Source: Pelagibacterales bacterium SAG-MED43
GTDB lineage: Bacteria > Pseudomonadota > Alphaproteobacteria > Pelagibacterales > Pelagibacteraceae
Direction: 5' to 3'
Length of the DNA: 64,000 bases
Assembly: GCA_014653535.1 (NCBI GenBank)
Contig: JACWEK010000002.1
Location: 20,447 to 84,446, forward strand
Shown piece after piece: positions 51,394 through 62,079 of the stretch. The position numbers and the translations under genes are program-made. Numbering within the stretch: the first letter of the stretch is position 1; every line of letters begins with the position of its first letter. The notes under the pieces are model-generated. The model ran no database searches and was not told the DNA's origin. It saw only the letters and a list, made by a program, of their open reading frames with translations.

Positions 51394-51785
51394 TGGGTGA
51401 AGAATTTAAAATAGAAATAGTCAATCCTGAAAGATCTTTTTTTTCAAATGAGGATGTAATAGAGGTTGTTGTACCAGCTTTTGAGGGCGAAATGGGAATA
51501 CTTAAAGATCACATTTCAATAATATCTTTTTTAAAACCAGGAATTATTACAATTTATTCAAAATCAAGTGAAGAAAAGTTTTTTGTTGAAGATGGTATTG
51601 TCGAATTTAAGAATAATAATTTATCAATTTTAACAAGTTCTATTTTTAACTTGAAAGATATAGATAAAAATAAGATTCTAGATTTGATAAAAACTACAGA
51701 GGAAGAAATAAGACAAGCTGAAATAAGTGATCAAGCTAAATATTTGGCAGATCAAAAAATTGAAGTACTAAGATCTATCAATTAA
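51393..51785 (+). CDS. atpC: ATP synthase epsilon subunit
   Basis: 130 residues: beta-sandwich with VPAFEGEMGILKDH, the conserved contact region, and a C-terminal helical pair. It couples rotation and inhibits ATP hydrolysis. The last 18 bases overlap the 3' end of rppH on the opposite strand, so no conventional terminator fits between them. Confidence 0.94.
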
Positions 51786-52253
51786 TATCTTTTGAACTTT
51801 TTTTTGAACTTCTTGATATACATGAAGTTTAAAATCCACCACTAATTCTGTTATTTCTTTCAAATCTACCCATTTCCAATCTAAAAATTCTGGTTTATTT
51901 GTTTGAATATTGACTTCATTATCTTCACCTAGATGTCTCATCAAAAACCATTTTTGTTTTTGTCCTTTATATTTTCCCTTCCAAATAATACCAAGTAATC
52001 GATCTGGAAGATTATACGTAATAAGACCATCTAATTCACTGATCAATTTTACATTTTTAATGCTAGTTTCTTCTTCTAATTCTCTATATGCAGCAGTCAA
52101 AAAATCCTCTCCATTGTCAACTCCACCTTGAGGCATTTGCCAAAAATTTTTCGGATTATCAATTCTTTTAGCAACAAAAACTTTGTTTTCTTTATTAAGC
52201 ACAATAATTCCAACTCCACTTCGCAGTGGTAAATTTTGAAACTTTTTTTCCAT
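51768..52253 (-). CDS. rppH: RppH-like Nudix RNA pyrophosphohydrolase
   Basis: 161 residues. The Nudix box begins at GGVDNGED and continues AAYRELEEETSI; the usual Gly after EEx is Ser here. WQMPQGGVD and the tail KWVDLKEITELVVDFK are typical of the RppH/IalA group, which removes pyrophosphate from 5' ends of mRNA (and can hydrolyse dinucleoside polyphosphates). Last gene of a long minus-strand run, one base after the ctpA stop. Confidence 0.88.
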   Translation of the reverse strand: MEKKFQNLPLRSGVGIIVLNKENKVFVAKRIDNPKNFWQMPQGGVDNGEDFLTAAYRELEEETSIKNVKLISELDGLITYNLPDRLLGIIWKGKYKGQKQKWFLMRHLGEDNEVNIQTNKPEFLDWKWVDLKEITELVVDFKLHVYQEVQKKVQKILIDRS

Positions 52254-52254
52254 G

Positions 52255-53391
52255 CTATCCTTTTAAAAGTTTTATTGCGTAATTTAGCTGATTATCAGTT
52301 TTTGATTTAATTTTAAACTCATTACCTTCTTCGCTAATTTCAATATCAGGGCTAACGCCTACTTCAGAGATGGATTTTCCTGAAGGCAAATAATATTTTG
52401 CAACTGTTAATCTGATTGCTCCTTTATTTTTCAAGGGAATTATCGACTGAACAGAACCTTTTCCAAAACTATTTTCACCTAAAATTATTGCTCTTTTATG
52501 ATCTTTTAATGCGCCAGCAACTATTTCAGATGCAGAGGCTGACCCATAGTTGATTAAAACTATTAATGTTTTACCATTAGTTAAATCACCTTTCTTTGCA
52601 AACCATTTTCTATTTTCTGAAGATTGTCTACTTTTAGTAGATACTATTTCACCATTTTCTAAAAAAAAGTCAGAAATCTTAATTGCTTGAGAGAGTAACC
52701 CCCCAGGGTTATTTCTCAAATCCAAGATATAAGCTCTAATAGTATGATTTTTTTCTAAATCTTTTATTTTATACTCAATTTGATCACTACTATTTTCATT
52801 AAATGACGTAAGCCTAATATATCCAATATCATTATCTAATAAATCGGTTTTAACAGATTGAATTTTTATTATTTCTCTTGCAATATTAAATTTAATAGCT
52901 TTTTTCTCACCTCTACGTCTAACTGTTAATTCAATGCTAGTTCCTATTGGACCTCGCATTAGCTCAACTGCTTCACTTAAAGTTTTACCTTGAACTTGTG
53001 TATCTTCAATTTTTACAATGTAATCTCCAGCTTTAATCCCTGCTCTTGATGCTGGCGTATCATCAATAGGGGAAATTACCTTAACCACTCCTGACTCCAT
53101 ACTAACCTCGATGCCTAGCCCTCCAAACTCACCGCTTGTTTCTGTTTGCATTTCATTAAATATCTCTGGAGACATATAAGCAGAGTATGGGTCAAGTGAT
53201 TGAAGAAGACCATTAATTGCAGAGTCCATACTTTCTGATTGGTTTACTTCGTCAACATATTCTTCATTAATTTTTTCCAATACTTCACCAAACAAATCAA
53301 TTTTTTTATAAATATCAATTTCATTTGAAACAGAATGATTTGTAAAAAATAAACTTTTTAAAAAGAAAATTATAATTACATAGTATTTCAT
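52255..53391 (-). CDS. ctpA: S41-family C-terminal processing protease (CtpA)
   Basis: The ATG at 53391 gives 378 residues and forms a 4-base ATGA overlap with rsfS; a longer reading from 53427 would bury the signal peptide and is rejected. Features: signal peptide (MKYYVIIIFFLKSLFF...), PDZ domain (GGLGIEVSMESGVVKVI, SRAGIKAGDYIVKI, about 85-165), and the Ser-Lys dyad of S41 peptidases in YGSASASEIVAGAL and NSFGKGSVQSI. It trims C-termini of periplasmic or membrane proteins. Confidence 0.93.
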   Translation of the reverse strand: MKYYVIIIFFLKSLFFTNHSVSNEIDIYKKIDLFGEVLEKINEEYVDEVNQSESMDSAINGLLQSLDPYSAYMSPEIFNEMQTETSGEFGGLGIEVSMESGVVKVISPIDDTPASRAGIKAGDYIVKIEDTQVQGKTLSEAVELMRGPIGTSIELTVRRRGEKKAIKFNIAREIIKIQSVKTDLLDNDIGYIRLTSFNENSSDQIEYKIKDLEKNHTIRAYILDLRNNPGGLLSQAIKISDFFLENGEIVSTKSRQSSENRKWFAKKGDLTNGKTLIVLINYGSASASEIVAGALKDHKRAIILGENSFGKGSVQSIIPLKNKGAIRLTVAKYYLPSGKSISEVGVSPDIEISEEGNEFKIKSKTDNQLNYAIKLLKG

Positions 53392-53738
53392 ATCATTACC
53401 TTTTCTTTTGGTATCAGTTCTGACCAAATTTTTTCTAACTCATAAAATTTCCTTTTTTCAGGGTGAAAGATATGAACAATAAGATCTATACCATCAACCA
53501 ATTTCCATTCATTACTTTCTTTACCCTCTATCTTAGAATTTTTTAATCCATTATCTTTAAATTTTTCCAGTACTTGCTCTGATAAAGATTGAATATGTCT
53601 TGAGGATGTTCCACTTGCTATAATCATATAATCCGCCATCGAGCTTTTATCTTTTAGATCAATACTTATAATGTCGTGAGCTTTATTCAAATCAAGAGTT
53701 TTAATTATGATGTCTTTTAAATCTAAGTTTTTATCCAT
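53388..53738 (-). CDS. rsfS: RsfS, ribosomal silencing factor
   Basis: 116 residues with DIISIDLKDKSSMADYMII, GTSSRHIQSL and the Trp-rich WKLVDGIDLIVHIFHPEKR block diagnostic of RsfS (DUF143). It binds uL14 on the large subunit and blocks subunit joining under starvation. It lies after nadD, the usual order, but the rlmH gene that often follows rsfS is absent: the next gene, ctpA, overlaps it. Confidence 0.93.
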   Translation of the reverse strand: MDKNLDLKDIIIKTLDLNKAHDIISIDLKDKSSMADYMIIASGTSSRHIQSLSEQVLEKFKDNGLKNSKIEGKESNEWKLVDGIDLIVHIFHPEKRKFYELEKIWSELIPKEKVMI

Positions 53739-53755
53739 TAATTAAATTAAGACTA

Positions 53756-54277
53756 TCAAATTTTTCTTAATTGAGAAGATGAAATGTTGACTTTATTAAA
53801 TTCAACAAATGTAACAGTTTTATTGGTAGAATTTTTGTATGTCTTTGAATTTAAAGATCTTTTTTTATAACCATGTCGATCAAAAACAATAAGTTTAGTT
53901 TTTTTTAGAATATTTTTCCATTTATACCATTTATGAAAGTTAACTAAGTTATCTGCACCTAGTAAAAAAAATAATTCATACCTATGAGTTCTATAGAAAT
54001 AATCAACTAAATCTGAACTTTTGTTTGAATTAATAAAATCTTCAAAATATTTAACTTTTATAAACCTATTATTTCTAACTATTTTTTTGCAATAATTAAT
54101 TCTTTTTTTGAGATTATTAGAAGTTTTTTTTTTGAATGGGTTTTGATTAGTAATTGCCCATATAACAGATTTTAAATAAAATTTTTTAATGGCTTCTTTT
54201 GAAATAGCTAAATGACCTTTATGGGCAGGATCAAATGATCCACCTAAAATTCCAATTTTAATTTTTTTTGGTTTCAA
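53756..54277 (-). CDS. nadD: NadD, nicotinate-nucleotide adenylyltransferase
   Basis: 173 residues starting at a TTG (54277). The nucleotidyltransferase motif is ILGGSFDPAHKGHLAI (HxGH form) and the second is ISSSQLRKI at the very C-terminus. Most NadD proteins continue some 20 residues or more beyond this motif, so this one is trimmed. It adenylates nicotinate mononucleotide in NAD synthesis. One base separates it from proA. Confidence 0.88.
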   Translation of the reverse strand: MKPKKIKIGILGGSFDPAHKGHLAISKEAIKKFYLKSVIWAITNQNPFKKKTSNNLKKRINYCKKIVRNNRFIKVKYFEDFINSNKSSDLVDYFYRTHRYELFFLLGADNLVNFHKWYKWKNILKKTKLIVFDRHGYKKRSLNSKTYKNSTNKTVTFVEFNKVNISSSQLRKI

Positions 54278-54278
54278 T

Positions 54279-55528
54279 TTATTTTCTTACTTTACCATTA
54301 CTTGAAACTTGATACTTGAAAGAAACAAGCTGATCTAATCCTACAGGCCCTCTTGGTGGAAGAGTGTTTGTTGATATTCCGACTTCACCACCAAAACCAA
54401 ATTCCCCACCATCTGCAAATTGGGTAGAAGTGTTATGCATTGCTATTGAGCTTTTTACCTCTTTCAAAAATTTTTTAGCTGATTTCATATTTTGAGTAAT
54501 TATTGAGTCTGTATGCATTGTTCCATATCTATTTATATGGTTAATAGCTTCATCTACATTCTTTACAGATTTTACTGAAACTATAGGCCCAAGATATTCT
54601 TTAGTCCAATCACTTTCTTTAGCATTTTTAATTTTACCTTTGTAGGATTTAACGATTTGTTTATCGCCTATTATTTGACAACCATTTTTTTCTAAATTAA
54701 ATAAAATTGTGTTACAAAATTTTTTTAGAGCTTTTTCGTGAATTAATATTGTCTCTGTAGCACCACATATTGCAGTATTTCTAAGTTTTGCATTTAAGGT
54801 TATTTTTTTTGACATTGATAAATCGGCCCTCTCATCAATGTAAGTATGACATACGCCCTCTAGATGACCAATGACTGGTATTCTGGATAAGTCTTGTACT
54901 TTCTTAACTAAGCCTTTTCCTCCTCTTGGAATAATCACATCTACATAATCAACCATTTTGGTTAATAAAAAATTAACAGATTCTCGATCTTTTGACTCAA
55001 TGAATTGAACATAGTTTTTGTTAACTTTGCTTTTTTCAAGAGCTTTTTTGAACAAATTGGTAAGCACTTTATTTGAGTAGTAAGCTTCTGAACCACCTTT
55101 TAAAATAACTGGGTTACCAGATTTAAAACACAAAGCAGCAACATCAGAGGTAACATTTGGTCGACTTTCATAAATTACCGCTATTACTCCAATTGGAATT
55201 GTTTTTTTTTCAATTCTAAGCCCATTAGGCCTTTTCCATTTTTTTAAAACTTGATCAACTGGGTCTCTAAAACTAGTAATTATTTTAATAGATTTTGTGA
55301 TTTCTAAAATTTTTTTTTTATCTAACAAAAGTCTTTTGATAAGATTTTCTTTTATCTTATTCTTTCTGGCTTCATTTAAATCTTTTTGATTCTCTAAAAT
55401 AATTTTGGACTGATTATTTAATATCAAATTCATATAATCTTTTAAGACTTTGTTTTTAATTTTTGTACTTATACTTTTCAGTGAAGCTTTTTTTGCATTT
55501 TTTCCAAGATTAAATAAATAACTTTTCA

Positions 55529-55529
<1 letters not shown>
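54279..55529 (-). CDS. proA: ProA, gamma-glutamyl phosphate reductase
   Basis: 416 residues. Aldehyde-dehydrogenase-like fold with IPIGVIAVIYESRPNVT, GNPVILKGGSEA, and the catalytic Cys in LRNTAICGATETILIH; the end has ADGGEFGFGGEVGIST and RGPVGLDQL. It reduces glutamyl phosphate to the semialdehyde in proline synthesis. It overlaps proB by one base. Confidence 0.97.
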
Positions 55530-57623
<2,094 letters not shown>

Positions 57624-57635
57624 TTAGTTGTACTA

Positions 57636-57890
57636 TTAATTGGGTTTTACTGAAACGAAAGTTCTATCTGCTTTAGTTTTTTTAAAAACTACTTTCCCTT
57701 TTATTACTGAGAAAATGGAATGATCTTTACCCATTCCAACATTTTCTCCAGGGAAAATTTTTGTGCCCCTTTGACGTACAATTATATTTCCAGGTATTAC
57801 AGTTTCACCACCATATTTTTTCACACCAAGTCTTCTACCAGCACTATCACGTCCATTTCTTGATGATCCACCTGCTTTTTTTGTTGCCAT
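57636..57890 (-). CDS. rpmA: Ribosomal protein bL27
   Basis: 84 residues. [20 protein letters not shown] is the classic L27 start reaching toward the peptidyl-transferase centre; there is no cleavable N-terminal extension like that in Firmicutes. VIVRQRGT-type block appears as [20 protein letters not shown]. It lies 11 bases after rplU. Confidence 0.97.
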   Translation of the reverse strand: MATKKAGGSSRNGRDSAGRRLGVKKYGGETVIPGNIIVRQRGTKIFPGENVGMGKDHSIFSVIKGKVVFKKTKADRTFVSVKPN

Positions 57891-57901
57891 AGATTACCTA
57901 A

Positions 57902-58303
57902 TTATTTTTTATCTTCCTTAATAGTTACTTTTGTTTTTTTAACTGGTGTAACTTTTTTTTCTGCTTCTGATAAAACTTTACCATCTTTTGAAAAAATTTT
58001 GTTTATTCTTATCATAGAATATTCTTGTCTATGACCATTTTTTCTTCTTGAGTTATGCCTTCTTCTTTTCTTAAATATTAAAATTGTTCTTTTTTTTCCA
58101 TTTTTAATTAATTCAGCTTCTACTTTTGCCCCATCAATTTTTGGTGATCCAATTTCAATAGTTTTATCATCACCATATGCAAGAATCTCATTAAATTCTA
58201 TTTTTGTTTCAGGTTTTGAATCTATTAATTTTTCTATTTTTAAAATTTCACCAGATTTAACTTTGTATTGTTTTCCACCTGTTTGAATTATTGCATAAGA
58301 CAT
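57902..58303 (-). CDS. rplU: Ribosomal protein bL21 with short basic tail
   Basis: 133 residues against about 103 in E. coli. MSYAIIQTGGKQYKVKSGE and KKRRRHNSRRKNGHRQEYSM are diagnostic. The last 30 or so residues (EAEKKVTPVKKTKVTIKEDK) are a lysine-rich tail not found in E. coli. First gene of the minus-strand operon running to rppH; a near-consensus promoter lies just upstream. Confidence 0.96.
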   Translation of the reverse strand: MSYAIIQTGGKQYKVKSGEILKIEKLIDSKPETKIEFNEILAYGDDKTIEIGSPKIDGAKVEAELIKNGKKRTILIFKKRRRHNSRRKNGHRQEYSMIRINKIFSKDGKVLSEAEKKVTPVKKTKVTIKEDKK

Positions 58304-58331
58304 AGTATTTATTGTTAAATTTTGTTAGCGC

Positions 58332-58359
58332 AATATAGACTGAGCATCTGTATAGTCAA
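58332..58359 (-). promoter_or_regulatory. Sigma-70 promoter of the rplU operon
   Basis: Reading the minus strand, TTGACT (58359-58354) is followed after 16 bases by TATATT (58337-58332), about 28 bases before the rplU ATG. Both hexamers are close to consensus; this is one of the best promoters in the window and sits in the only gap between gloB and rplU. Confidence 0.75.
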
Positions 58360-58369
58360 GTTGAATAAG

Positions 58370-59089
58370 TTAAAAATTATCCTTTAAATCTCTGAGTTTT
58401 GAGAAACCCTCTAAATCCTTTATTTTTAAAAAGATATTACATTCTAATTCTTCTTTAATTGTTGATGGGATAGTGGGCAATCCATCTGAAATTTTTTTTT
58501 TTATATTTTCTATTTTTTTTTTCAAATTTAAATTTTTTGAATCATGCTCAATACAGAATCTCGAGTTATTAAGTGTGTATTCATGGCCACAATAAATTTT
58601 CGTTTCTTTTGGTAGAGATTTAATTTTATTCAAAGAATTAAACATTTCCTTATAAGTGCCTTCAAATATTCTTCCACAACCAAGAGAAAAAAGTGTGTCT
58701 CCTGTAAAAATTAGTTGTTCATTAAAAAAATGAAAACAAATGTGACCTGATGTATGTCCAGGCACATGAATTATTTTAGCAATAAAGTTTTCAGCTTTCC
58801 ATATTTGATTATCTTTTAATAAAACATCTATTTTGGGTATTCTATGTGAATCCTCTTCAAAACCTAAAATAGTTGATCCAAACTTTTTTTTTAATTCTTC
58901 ATTTCCACCAATATGATCAAAATGATGATGGGTATTAAGAATATATTTTAATTTGATATTATTTTTTTCTACTAAATTAATTATAGGCTGAGATTCACTA
59001 GGATCTATTACACAAGCAGAATTATTATTTTCATCAATAATTAAATAACTATAATTATCTTGAAGACAGGGTATTATTTCAATTCGCAT
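58370..59089 (-). CDS. gloB: GloB, hydroxyacylglutathione hydrolase (glyoxalase II)
   Basis: The ATG at 59089, one base after the metW stop, gives 239 residues (a TTG four codons upstream is possible but overlaps metW). Metallo-beta-lactamase fold with the metal motif NTHHHFDHIGG, then HVPGHTSGHICFH, FTGDTLFSLGCGR and YCGHEYTLNN, all typical of glyoxalase II. It hydrolyses S-lactoylglutathione to D-lactate and glutathione. D-lactate produced here could be used by the FAD-linked dehydrogenase at 7.5 kb. Confidence 0.92.
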   Translation of the reverse strand: MRIEIIPCLQDNYSYLIIDENNNSACVIDPSESQPIINLVEKNNIKLKYILNTHHHFDHIGGNEELKKKFGSTILGFEEDSHRIPKIDVLLKDNQIWKAENFIAKIIHVPGHTSGHICFHFFNEQLIFTGDTLFSLGCGRIFEGTYKEMFNSLNKIKSLPKETKIYCGHEYTLNNSRFCIEHDSKNLNLKKKIENIKKKISDGLPTIPSTIKEELECNIFLKIKDLEGFSKLRDLKDNF

Positions 59090-59090
59090 A

Positions 59091-59687
59091 TTATTTTTCA
59101 ATTAAAAATATGCCTAAATCTGCAAATAAATTTTTAATTCCTAAATTACCTTCATTTATCAATGAAGTATTGAGATTATTCAAGGCTAATGACTTAAAAA
59201 TTTTTATATCTCTAGATTTTACAAAATGAAAAAAATCTTTGATGGTACACATATGTAAATTTGGTGTGTTATACCATTCATCTGGTAAAGTTTTGGTAAT
59301 TGGCATTGTGCCTTTAAACAACAAATGGAATCTTACTTTCCAGTATCCAAAATTAGGGATGGTAACTATTGCTTTTTTTCCAACTCTTAAAAGTTCATTT
59401 AAGACTAATTCAGGATTTAAAAAAGCCTGAAGTGTTTGACTTAAAACAACATAATCAAAGGATTTATTTGGAAATTGTTTTAAGTCTTTTTCAGCATTTC
59501 CTTCAATTACAGTTAAACCTTTTGCAATACATTCTTGTACTTTGTCTTTTGATATTTCTAATCCTCTAATATTTGTATTTTTATTATCTTTTAAAAATTT
59601 CATCAGAATTCCATCTGCACAACCAACATCTAATACTTTTTTATCTTGTTCAATTAAATCTGCTATTACTTTAAATTCATTTTTCAT
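59091..59687 (-). CDS. metW: MetW, methionine biosynthesis methyltransferase-like protein
   Basis: 198 residues. SAM-binding motif KVLDVGCADGILMKFL and the family block DYVVLSQTLQAFLNPELVL are clear, with FGYWKVRFHLLFKGTMP as in other MetW proteins. It is the usual partner of metX and is needed for its activity in several bacteria. Two bases separate it from metX. Confidence 0.92.
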   Translation of the reverse strand: MKNEFKVIADLIEQDKKVLDVGCADGILMKFLKDNKNTNIRGLEISKDKVQECIAKGLTVIEGNAEKDLKQFPNKSFDYVVLSQTLQAFLNPELVLNELLRVGKKAIVTIPNFGYWKVRFHLLFKGTMPITKTLPDEWYNTPNLHMCTIKDFFHFVKSRDIKIFKSLALNNLNTSLINEGNLGIKNLFADLGIFLIEK

Positions 59688-59689
59688 AT

Positions 59690-60808
59690 CTAACTTTCTG
59701 CATAAGATTTATCTAAAAAGTTTTTAATTGCATTTAAAAAATCTGGTACATTTAATAAGAAAGAATCGTGGCCCTTATCTGATTTTATTTCAACAAATCC
59801 AACATCAGCCCCTATTGAATTTAATGCAATTACAATTTCTTTATTTTCTTGCGTTGGATAAAGCCAATCTGAAGTAAATGAAATGATAAAAAATTTTGCT
59901 TTAGTTTTTATGAATGCATTTGAAAGATTACCTTTGAATTGTTTTGCTAAATCAAAGTAATCCATTGCTCGAGTTATATAAAGATAACTATTTGCATCAA
60001 ATCTATCAACAAAAACAGAGCCTTGATATCTTAAATAGCTCTCTATTTGAAAATCAGCGTCAAAACCAAATTTTAGATCTTCTCTTTCTTGTAATTTTCT
60101 TCCAAATTTTTCTTGTAACCCTTTTTTTGATAAATAGGTTATATGAGCAGCCATTCTAGCTACTGCTAATCCCTTTCCTGGATTTTTATTATTTGATGCA
60201 TAATTACCATCTTTCCAATCACTATCAGCTGTGATTGCCTGTCTACCTAATTCATTAAAAGCGATATTTTGTGCTGAATGACTAGAAGTAGTTGCAATCG
60301 GTATTACTGTTTTAGATTTATCAGGAAAGTTACTAATGAACTGAAGCACTTGCATTCCCCCCATAGATCCACCAGCTATAGAAAATAGCTTATCAATACC
60401 AAAATGATCAAGTAAATTATATTGTGCATTGACCATATCGTTAATAGTGATAACTGGAAAATTTGTTCCAAATATATTTTGATTATCAGGGTCTTTGTTG
60501 CTTGGTCCATATGACCCCATACATCCACCTAGTACATTTGAGCAAATAACAAAATATTTATTAGTATCTATAGCTTTGTCCGGACCTACTGCATAACTCC
60601 ACCAACCGTCTTTATTAGTTATGGGATTAATACCGGTTACATACTGATCCCCAGTTAGAGCATGAAAAACTAATATTGCGTTGTCTTTATTTGAATTTAG
60701 TGAGCCGTATGTTTCATAAGCTATCGGAAAATCTTTGATAGTTTTTCCACAATCTAGTTTAAGCGGTTTATTTACAATTAATTTTTTTATATTATTCTCA
60801 ATATTCAT
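59690..60808 (-). CDS. metX: MetX, homoserine O-acyltransferase
   Basis: 372 residues of the alpha/beta hydrolase fold. Nucleophile elbow IAGGSMGGMQVLQF, DVLGGCMGSYGPS-type block (SNVLGGCMGSYGPS), Asp in FTSDWLYPT and His in KGHDSFLLN. It acylates homoserine (acetyl or succinyl; not distinguishable with certainty) for methionine synthesis by direct sulfhydrylation. The upstream leader holds a SAM-II riboswitch, so high SAM should lower its expression. Confidence 0.95.
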   Translation of the reverse strand: MNIENNIKKLIVNKPLKLDCGKTIKDFPIAYETYGSLNSNKDNAILVFHALTGDQYVTGINPITNKDGWWSYAVGPDKAIDTNKYFVICSNVLGGCMGSYGPSNKDPDNQNIFGTNFPVITINDMVNAQYNLLDHFGIDKLFSIAGGSMGGMQVLQFISNFPDKSKTVIPIATTSSHSAQNIAFNELGRQAITADSDWKDGNYASNNKNPGKGLAVARMAAHITYLSKKGLQEKFGRKLQEREDLKFGFDADFQIESYLRYQGSVFVDRFDANSYLYITRAMDYFDLAKQFKGNLSNAFIKTKAKFFIISFTSDWLYPTQENKEIVIALNSIGADVGFVEIKSDKGHDSFLLNVPDFLNAIKNFLDKSYAES

Positions 60809-60839
60809 ATTTAGCTCTTATTTGAATTGTGAGAAAAAA

Positions 60840-60892
60840 AACTATTTTAGCGGTTTTTTTTAAGCGCTCGCAATTCAGTTAAATCAGCGCAT
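60840..60892 (-). promoter_or_regulatory. SAM-II riboswitch upstream of metX
   Basis: Reading the minus strand, P1 is GCGCT (60890-60886) with AGCGC (60868-60864), enclosing the conserved GATTTAAC loop start. Downstream lies CGCTAAAATAGTT: its AGTT (60843-60840) is complementary to AACT (60880-60877) in the loop and CGC (60852-60850) to GCG, forming the H-type pseudoknot of SAM-II. From memory, the marine metX SAM-II aptamer has the same skeleton, with GCGCUGAUUUAAC and GCUAAA, and different but compensating paired bases. It ends 31 bases before the metX ATG. Confidence 0.93.
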
Positions 60893-60896
60893 AATT

Positions 60897-60925
60897 TTTT
60901 TACTAGAACTTATTTACTATGTCAA
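60897..60925 (-). promoter_or_regulatory. Promoter of metX-metW-gloB
   Basis: On the minus strand a perfect TTGACA (60925-60920) is followed after 17 bases by TAAAAA (60902-60897); TAGTAA two bases earlier is an alternative -10. The predicted start of the transcript, about 60890-60892, falls on the first bases of the riboswitch P1 stem, which supports both calls. Confidence 0.65.
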
Positions 60926-60996
60926 TTTTTTAAAAATCGTCTTATTCTCTATAAAAATTTGTAATTTTATCTATAAAGAGCTCATAAATTAAAAAA

Positions 60997-62079
60997 ATGG
61001 TTACTCCAAAATTCAAAAAATTTAAAATTGAAGCTTATAAGCCTGGCAAGTCAAAGGTAAGAAAGTTAAAAAAAGTTATAAAACTTTCAGCTAACGAATC
61101 TGCTCTTGGAATCAGTCCAAAGGCGAAGAAATTAATATTAAATAAAAAGATGATTTTAGATAAATATCCTGATGGAAAATCTCAAGATTTAAGAATAGCA
61201 ATTTCCAAAAAATATAAATGTGATTTTAATAAGATTATCTGCGGTGCAGGATCTGACGAAGTGATCCAAATGTTATGTCAATTATATTTAAACCCAAAAG
61301 ATGAGGTAGTAGTCTCAGAGTATAGTTTTTTGATGTATAGAATTTATGCTAAAATCGTTGGTGCAAAAGTTTTACTTGCAAAAGAAATAAATTTTAAAGT
61401 CTCAATAAAAGAGATTTTAAAAAATATTACAAGAAAGACTAAAATAGTATTTATTGCTAATCCAAATAATCCAACTGCAACCTATTTAACAAAAAAAGAA
61501 ATATTAGAATTAAGAAATAAGTTAAATAAGAAAATTTTACTTGTGGTAGATGATGCGTATTCAGAATATATGAAAAACAATGACTACACCTCAGGCTTAG
61601 AATTATTTAGAAATAGAGATAATGTTTTTGTATTAAGAACATTTTCAAAGATTTTTGGATTAGCTTCTTTAAGAGTAGGCTGGGGGTATGGATCAAGAAA
61701 AATAATAGATGCTTTAAATGTGATTAAACCACCCTTCAATGTAAACGGTGTGGCACAACTTGCGGCTGTTGAATCACTTAAAGATAGTCAATTTATAAGT
61801 AAATCTATTAAGCATAATTTGTTTTACGCAAAAAAATTAAAAAAATTTCTTGAAAATTATAATATTTTTTCAAATAAAATTTCAGCGAATTTCCTCTTTT
61901 TAAATTTTGATAAAAGTAAGATTTCAGCAAAATATTTATATAAAAAATTAAAGCAAGAAGGTGTTATCTTAAGATCAACCGAGGATGGCTATGGTATTAA
62001 GAATAAATTAAGATTAACAATAGGATCTAAAAAAGAAAATTTAAAGTTTATAAATACTGTAAAAGGAATATTAAATTAA
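60997..62079 (+). CDS. hisC: HisC-type histidinol-phosphate/aromatic aminotransferase
   Basis: 360 residues of class II aminotransferase. PLP lysine in RTFSKIFGLASLRVGWGYG; FIANPNNPTATYL and VVDDAYSEYM are cofactor blocks; LSANESALGISPKA is the HisC-type N-terminus. It shares one base with tyrA (TAATG), so a role in tyrosine or phenylalanine transamination is likely, possibly in addition to histidine. Divergent from metX. Confidence 0.88.
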   Translation: MVTPKFKKFKIEAYKPGKSKVRKLKKVIKLSANESALGISPKAKKLILNKKMILDKYPDGKSQDLRIAISKKYKCDFNKIICGAGSDEVIQMLCQLYLNPKDEVVVSEYSFLMYRIYAKIVGAKVLLAKEINFKVSIKEILKNITRKTKIVFIANPNNPTATYLTKKEILELRNKLNKKILLVVDDAYSEYMKNNDYTSGLELFRNRDNVFVLRTFSKIFGLASLRVGWGYGSRKIIDALNVIKPPFNVNGVAQLAAVESLKDSQFISKSIKHNLFYAKKLKKFLENYNIFSNKISANFLFLNFDKSKISAKYLYKKLKQEGVILRSTEDGYGIKNKLRLTIGSKKENLKFINTVKGILN

